Of a DNA stretch of 64,000 bases, positions 60,191 to 64,000 are shown piece by piece (the first letter of the stretch is position 1; each line of letters starts with the position of its first letter). The notes under the pieces were generated by a model. That model did not search any database, was not told the origin of the DNA, and saw only the letters and a program-made list of their open reading frames with translations. Location: NCBI RefSeq assembly GCF_026262505.1, contig NC_067208.1, positions 744,001-808,000 of the forward strand. The letters are read 5' to 3'. This stretch comes from Trichomonas vaginalis G3 (taxonomy: Eukaryota; Parabasalia; Trichomonadida; Trichomonadidae). A program made the translations under genes and the position numbers.

Positions 60191-62113
60191 TTATTTTGGA
60201 CAGCCATTATCTAAAACAAGTTTTCTCATTTCCTTTGTTGCAGCGAGTTTGAATGCAGACTTTCCCTTGCATTTGAGAGATTTGTCGACATTCTTTATGT
60301 TGAGAACTTGTGTTACTGATTCAGCTCTTCCACCGAGAATTGCCTCGTGGAGTGGTGTTCTGTCTGCGTCATCTTTGATGTTTGGATCTAAATCATCTCT
60401 CTGACACAATGCTTTGATACATTCAATGTCACCTTTTTTGATGGCTTCATGAAGTGGAGTTCTCTTGTGCTGTGTCAGTAAGTTGATGTTGATGCCTTGG
60501 ACGTTGAGGAGAATTGATGCCAACCCGATATCTCCTAAAGCGCATGCTGTATGCAATGGAGTTCTTCCGGTAGAATCTTGTGTGTTTATATTTGCACCTT
60601 TTCCAAGGAAATACTCGGTCAAAACGTAGTTCTGGTTGGCAACAGCACAATGCAATGGTGTTTGGCCCAATGTATCTGTCCATTCGAGCTGTGGATACTT
60701 ATCAAAGATATAATATACCAAATCATCGTTACCTGAGATGATGGCTGCATTGAGAATAGTAAGTCCATCTTTATTCCTAGCGTTGTGGTCGAAGTCCTTC
60801 CTTTCAAAGAACTCTTTCACGATATTAAGTCTTCCCTTCAAAGCTACGACATGGCAAGGGCATCCCTGCATTATATCTACTGGGAACTGTAATAATGTAT
60901 GGATGACTTCGCTTCTTTCGTGAACGCATGCGCTATATAAATCTGAATCTTTGTTTGGAAAACGATGGACTAACTTAGGGAATGCAGTGAGGTACGCTGT
61001 AACAACGTCTGGTATATTATTGACTACGGCTGCTGCTAAAGTGTCATTTTCTGGAGTAAGAGATGGATTCAACGCAGAAGGTATTGTTTTAACAACAAAG
61101 CTTGCTGCAAATGAATGGCCACCACAAACAGCATTATGTAGCTTCGTGAAATGCTCTAAAACTGTAGCTTCTGGCTTCTGTTGTAAAAGGTGGATGAAAT
61201 TGTGTTCGACCTCTATTCCGACGATAGATTTGTTTGAAAACTTATCGTCGAGGCTATTTAAGTATTCAAAAGCTTCAATGTTGTGGTATTGAATGGTAAT
61301 ATCGAGTTGCTTTGCAACAGGAATGTTTCTGGCTTGTAGATACTTAAGGATTTCAGCATTACCACCGATAGCTGCACAACGAGCGATTTCTTGGTCGTAT
61401 TGGTTGACTTTTGCGGAAATAGCTCTGAAGCACTTGATTGAAGCGTAGTAAGCTGCGATATCGAGGAGAGGGAGTGACTTGCCTATCTCTGGGTAGAAGA
61501 TTTGACGTTTGAAGTTGAATTTGTCATCAGGAATGAAACTTGGGTCATCTGCACGTAATAAGTGGTTGATTGAACCTTCATCGCCTTCGCGCATGATGTA
61601 GCCATTGAAATTTTCGATAGCTAGTTCATCCCAAGTTTCTGAGATGATGCTCTTTGGCCATGGATGGATAACGCCAACTTGGAGGCCAATTTCTGGTATG
61701 AAGCAATTGTGTAACACTTTCGTGAATGGTCCTTCTGGATGAATTGTTAAAAGTTTCTTAATTTCATCAATTGTAACGAGATTGAGGTTGTAAAGGAGAC
61801 GGACGAACTTCAAAACAGGGTAAATCTTATTGTCTTCGGTGCCATTGTAATATCTCATCTCATCAAGGATATATGAAATTAATTTACCGAATTTGTTTTC
61901 AGATGACTGCTTAGAAATGAGCTGCGCAACAAGATTTGATAGATTTTGAATAGATTTCGGTCGAATTGATGCTGTTTGGACAATTTCATGTGCAATATAT
62001 TGAATTCCTTGTGTAGTCTTTGTAAATTCTGATGTAATAATGGTGGAGGCAACATCAGGGACATTGTTTTCAATTGTATTAACTGCTTTCTGTAACCTAT
62101 AATATTGTTCCAT
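60191..62113 (-). CDS. Ankyrin-repeat protein
   Basis: 640 residues. The N-terminal about 230 residues are helical without canonical repeats, as is common in the large trichomonad ankyrin family. From about 235 degenerate, then canonical repeats appear: G-Q-T-P-L-H-C-A-V, G-R-T-P-L-H-T-A-C, K-R-T-P-L-H-E-A-I and D-R-T-P-L-H-E-A-I in the last 160 residues. Ankyrin repeats bind proteins; the partner is unknown. The start at 62113 is supported by TCATTTC on the minus strand, whose A at 62122 is 9 nt upstream. Frame whole. Confidence 0.88.
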   Translation of the reverse strand: MEQYYRLQKAVNTIENNVPDVASTIITSEFTKTTQGIQYIAHEIVQTASIRPKSIQNLSNLVAQLISKQSSENKFGKLISYILDEMRYYNGTEDNKIYPVLKFVRLLYNLNLVTIDEIKKLLTIHPEGPFTKVLHNCFIPEIGLQVGVIHPWPKSIISETWDELAIENFNGYIMREGDEGSINHLLRADDPSFIPDDKFNFKRQIFYPEIGKSLPLLDIAAYYASIKCFRAISAKVNQYDQEIARCAAIGGNAEILKYLQARNIPVAKQLDITIQYHNIEAFEYLNSLDDKFSNKSIVGIEVEHNFIHLLQQKPEATVLEHFTKLHNAVCGGHSFAASFVVKTIPSALNPSLTPENDTLAAAVVNNIPDVVTAYLTAFPKLVHRFPNKDSDLYSACVHERSEVIHTLLQFPVDIMQGCPCHVVALKGRLNIVKEFFERKDFDHNARNKDGLTILNAAIISGNDDLVYYIFDKYPQLEWTDTLGQTPLHCAVANQNYVLTEYFLGKGANINTQDSTGRTPLHTACALGDIGLASILLNVQGININLLTQHKRTPLHEAIKKGDIECIKALCQRDDLDPNIKDDADRTPLHEAILGGRAESVTQVLNIKNVDKSLKCKGKSAFKLAATKEMRKLVLDNGCPK

Positions 62114-62116
62114 TAA

Positions 62117-62124
62117 AGAAATGA
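62117..62124 (-). promoter_or_regulatory. Trichomonad initiator of the ankyrin gene
   Basis: TCATTTCT on the minus strand. Fits TCA(C/T)(A/T) and the usual short distance to the ATG. Confidence 0.6.
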
Positions 62125-64000
62125 TTTCGTGGCCTGTCAGAAAATTTATTTACAAAAATTCGATTTTTTTCCGAGGGATAAGGAAAAATTTTGTGCTCTT
62201 TTTTAGAAAATTTTAGGAAATTTAGGAAACTAGATTGCTGTTCTAAAACGACATATGAGAATTTACAAATTTTGTTTTTTTTGATCAAACAAAATATCAT
62301 TTTATATTAGCATAAGGATGTCAATTTGGAAGAAAAGTGAGAAAATTCCTAAAATGCTAAAAATGAATTTTCCAAACGTACTTTTTTATCTCATTTTTTT
62401 GATTTTGAAAAAAATTTGGAGAGAAGAACTCTTCGTTTTTGAATTTTGTCACGATGGTTTTAAAGTATATTAGACATATGTATTGATATTACTATTTTTG
62501 TATATTTTGAGAGAAAATCCCTAAAAAGTAAGAAAATCTGAGACGGTTTGAGAAAATATATAAACTATTGAAAATTTGAATTAAACTTCTAATTTGGAAA
62601 AAAGAAATTTGGAAAGAAGAAAATTCAAAAATCGAGATTTAGACTCAGTATCAAATGGAGAACAAAATGTTTCTTCATATGAAGGAAAAAAATTTTCTTG
62701 AGAAGAAATAGAGTTTTTAAAATTTTATTGTATGTAATAAATAAACAAATATTAAAATTATTTTTTGATAACAAGAAAATTCCCAACAGAAAATATTTGA
62801 GACAAAGAAAAAAGAAAATTGAAAAATATTACTCTCCTTTACATTTCTTGAGATTTTCAATTTATTTTTATAAAATTGACAATTTTATACGTTTAGATGA
62901 AAATAAGTGATTTTGCTTGAAATAAAAATTATTGTTTGTTTACAGCTATCAAATAGATTTTTGCTATTTTGATTAAAATTTGTTAATCAAATTAATAATT
63001 TTTTTCTAAATATCTTAAATATCTGGATCACTCACTGATACGATGAATTAAACGATAAAAATAATACAAACTCAACTAAGTTTCCTGTCTTTCAACCAAA
63101 AAATATTATGCAATTTAAATTAAATTGTTTATTCAAATATAAAACAAAGATGAAATAATTACAGTTATCATAAACTTTATGAATAACTCTGTAATTGGTT
63201 CAGATTTTCGTAAAAATATTTTTATTAATATCGATAAGAATATGTTTACCTACTATCATCACATATCTATAAACAAGAGTAGAGTGATTTTTATCATCGA
63301 AACTTTTTAAAAGCTGCAAGCTGGAAGTAAAAATCTTGTTTTTTTTTCTGAGTTAGTTGTAGAACTATTGATTCCCGAGTTATCATTGTGATGTAGAAGG
63401 ATGTCAATGTACTGACTGAAGGATATGAAGTGAATTGAATTTCATTGAATTTCAATTTGATCAAAATTTGTTGAAATTATATGAATGTGTCAACATCTGT
63501 ATCACTCTCCTTCACTTCTTCCCTATTTTTTCGAGAACGAAGCTAGCTCAGCTTTCGCTGAGCGAATTGACACTTTTGATGCCTAAACGTACATACTCTC
63601 AAATTTATCGAAAAAATAATACTACCTAAACTCGTATATTCTTATTTTAAATATGATATTATCCTTAGATTCCACACTAGAATATATTTAAATCAACTTT
63701 TAAAAAAGTTCGAATCCTGCGCGTCTCACTTTTTAAATTTTCCAAATGGAAAATTATATTCTCCTAAAACGAAAACAATTTTCCGAATTGACATCCTTAA
63801 TTAGCATAAATGATGCATTGGAAAAATTTAAATAAAGCTAATATATCCATCAAATTTCTGATAAATTTAGAAAACACAGGTTTTAACTTTGGAATAGTAT
63901 CCTACTCAATACACTTCGAAATACAAATATCTTTGACATATAGAAACTATCAAAACTTATCCAAACATGAGAATAATCATATATTAAAATGATTAAAGTA
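62125..64000. other. AT-rich terminal region without genes
   Basis: 1.9 kb with only short frames of biased composition. A small perfect hairpin GCTCAGC-TTTC-GCTGAGC lies at about 63546-63563. No coding or RNA gene recognised. Confidence 0.55.

Noticed and set aside
63546-63563. Hairpin GCTCAGC-TTTC-GCTGAGC as a terminator or RNA element
   Set aside because: It is a single short stem in gene-free DNA with no adjacent transcript evidence; mentioned only within the terminal spacer.
63716-63745. GTTCGAATCC, which looks like a tRNA T-loop
   Set aside because: The following bases find no acceptor partner within 100 bp upstream, and no D-arm or anticodon arm can be drawn, so no tRNA is called.

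Overview
The window is AT-rich eukaryotic DNA from a trichomonad, most likely Trichomonas vaginalis or a close relative. Evidence: intron-free genes with TCA(C/T)(A/T) initiator motifs just upstream of the ATG; a BEACH-WD40 giant protein, an ankyrin protein, a CAMK-like kinase and very long surface proteins with beta-sandwich repeats; and abundant Maverick/Polinton elements. Species is inferred from the general look of the genes, not from a search.

Layout. 1-7,850: the right-hand part of a broken Maverick (element 1): ATPase remnant, capsid-associated genes, a large phage-like fibre protein, integrase and an unknown 320-residue protein. 8,437-9,600: Ser/Thr kinase. 10,365-17,521 (minus): a giant signal-peptide/Ig-like/TM surface-protein gene interrupted by one 5' frameshift and two in-frame TAG codons. 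17,964-40,089: a 22.1-kb palindromic Maverick (element 2) bounded by a perfect 6-bp target duplication TAGGTC. Its two arms of about 8.9 kb are near-identical and carry capsid, ATPase, penton-like, lytic-peptide-like and fibre genes. They flank a single-copy core with a PrimPol-SF3 helicase, a KilA-N protein, part of an integrase and a 96-bp tandem array. 41,524-42,051: small membrane protein of uncertain start.

43,307-52,372 (minus): BEACH-WD40 gene of about 2,299 codons, split after its fourth codon by a 2.16-kb transposon with TTAA duplications. That transposon carries a 1.1-kb hAT-like element with an 8-bp duplication. 52,830-53,850 and 58,234-59,230: two 5'-truncated relics of one cysteine-containing, probably beta-helix family. 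54,545-57,551: a divergent pair, a SAPS-like helical protein with a C-terminal membrane anchor and a Pro/Ser-rich coiled-coil protein. 60,191-62,113: ankyrin-repeat protein. The last 1.9 kb shows no gene.

The most interesting material is the pair of Mavericks. They share near-identical fibre tips and integrase ends but have divergent capsid genes. They reuse one leader sequence in front of different genes, and they keep a sequence-divergent but structurally equivalent palindrome after the integrase. Together these suggest modular cassette exchange. The BEACH-gene insertion is the cleanest host-side observation.
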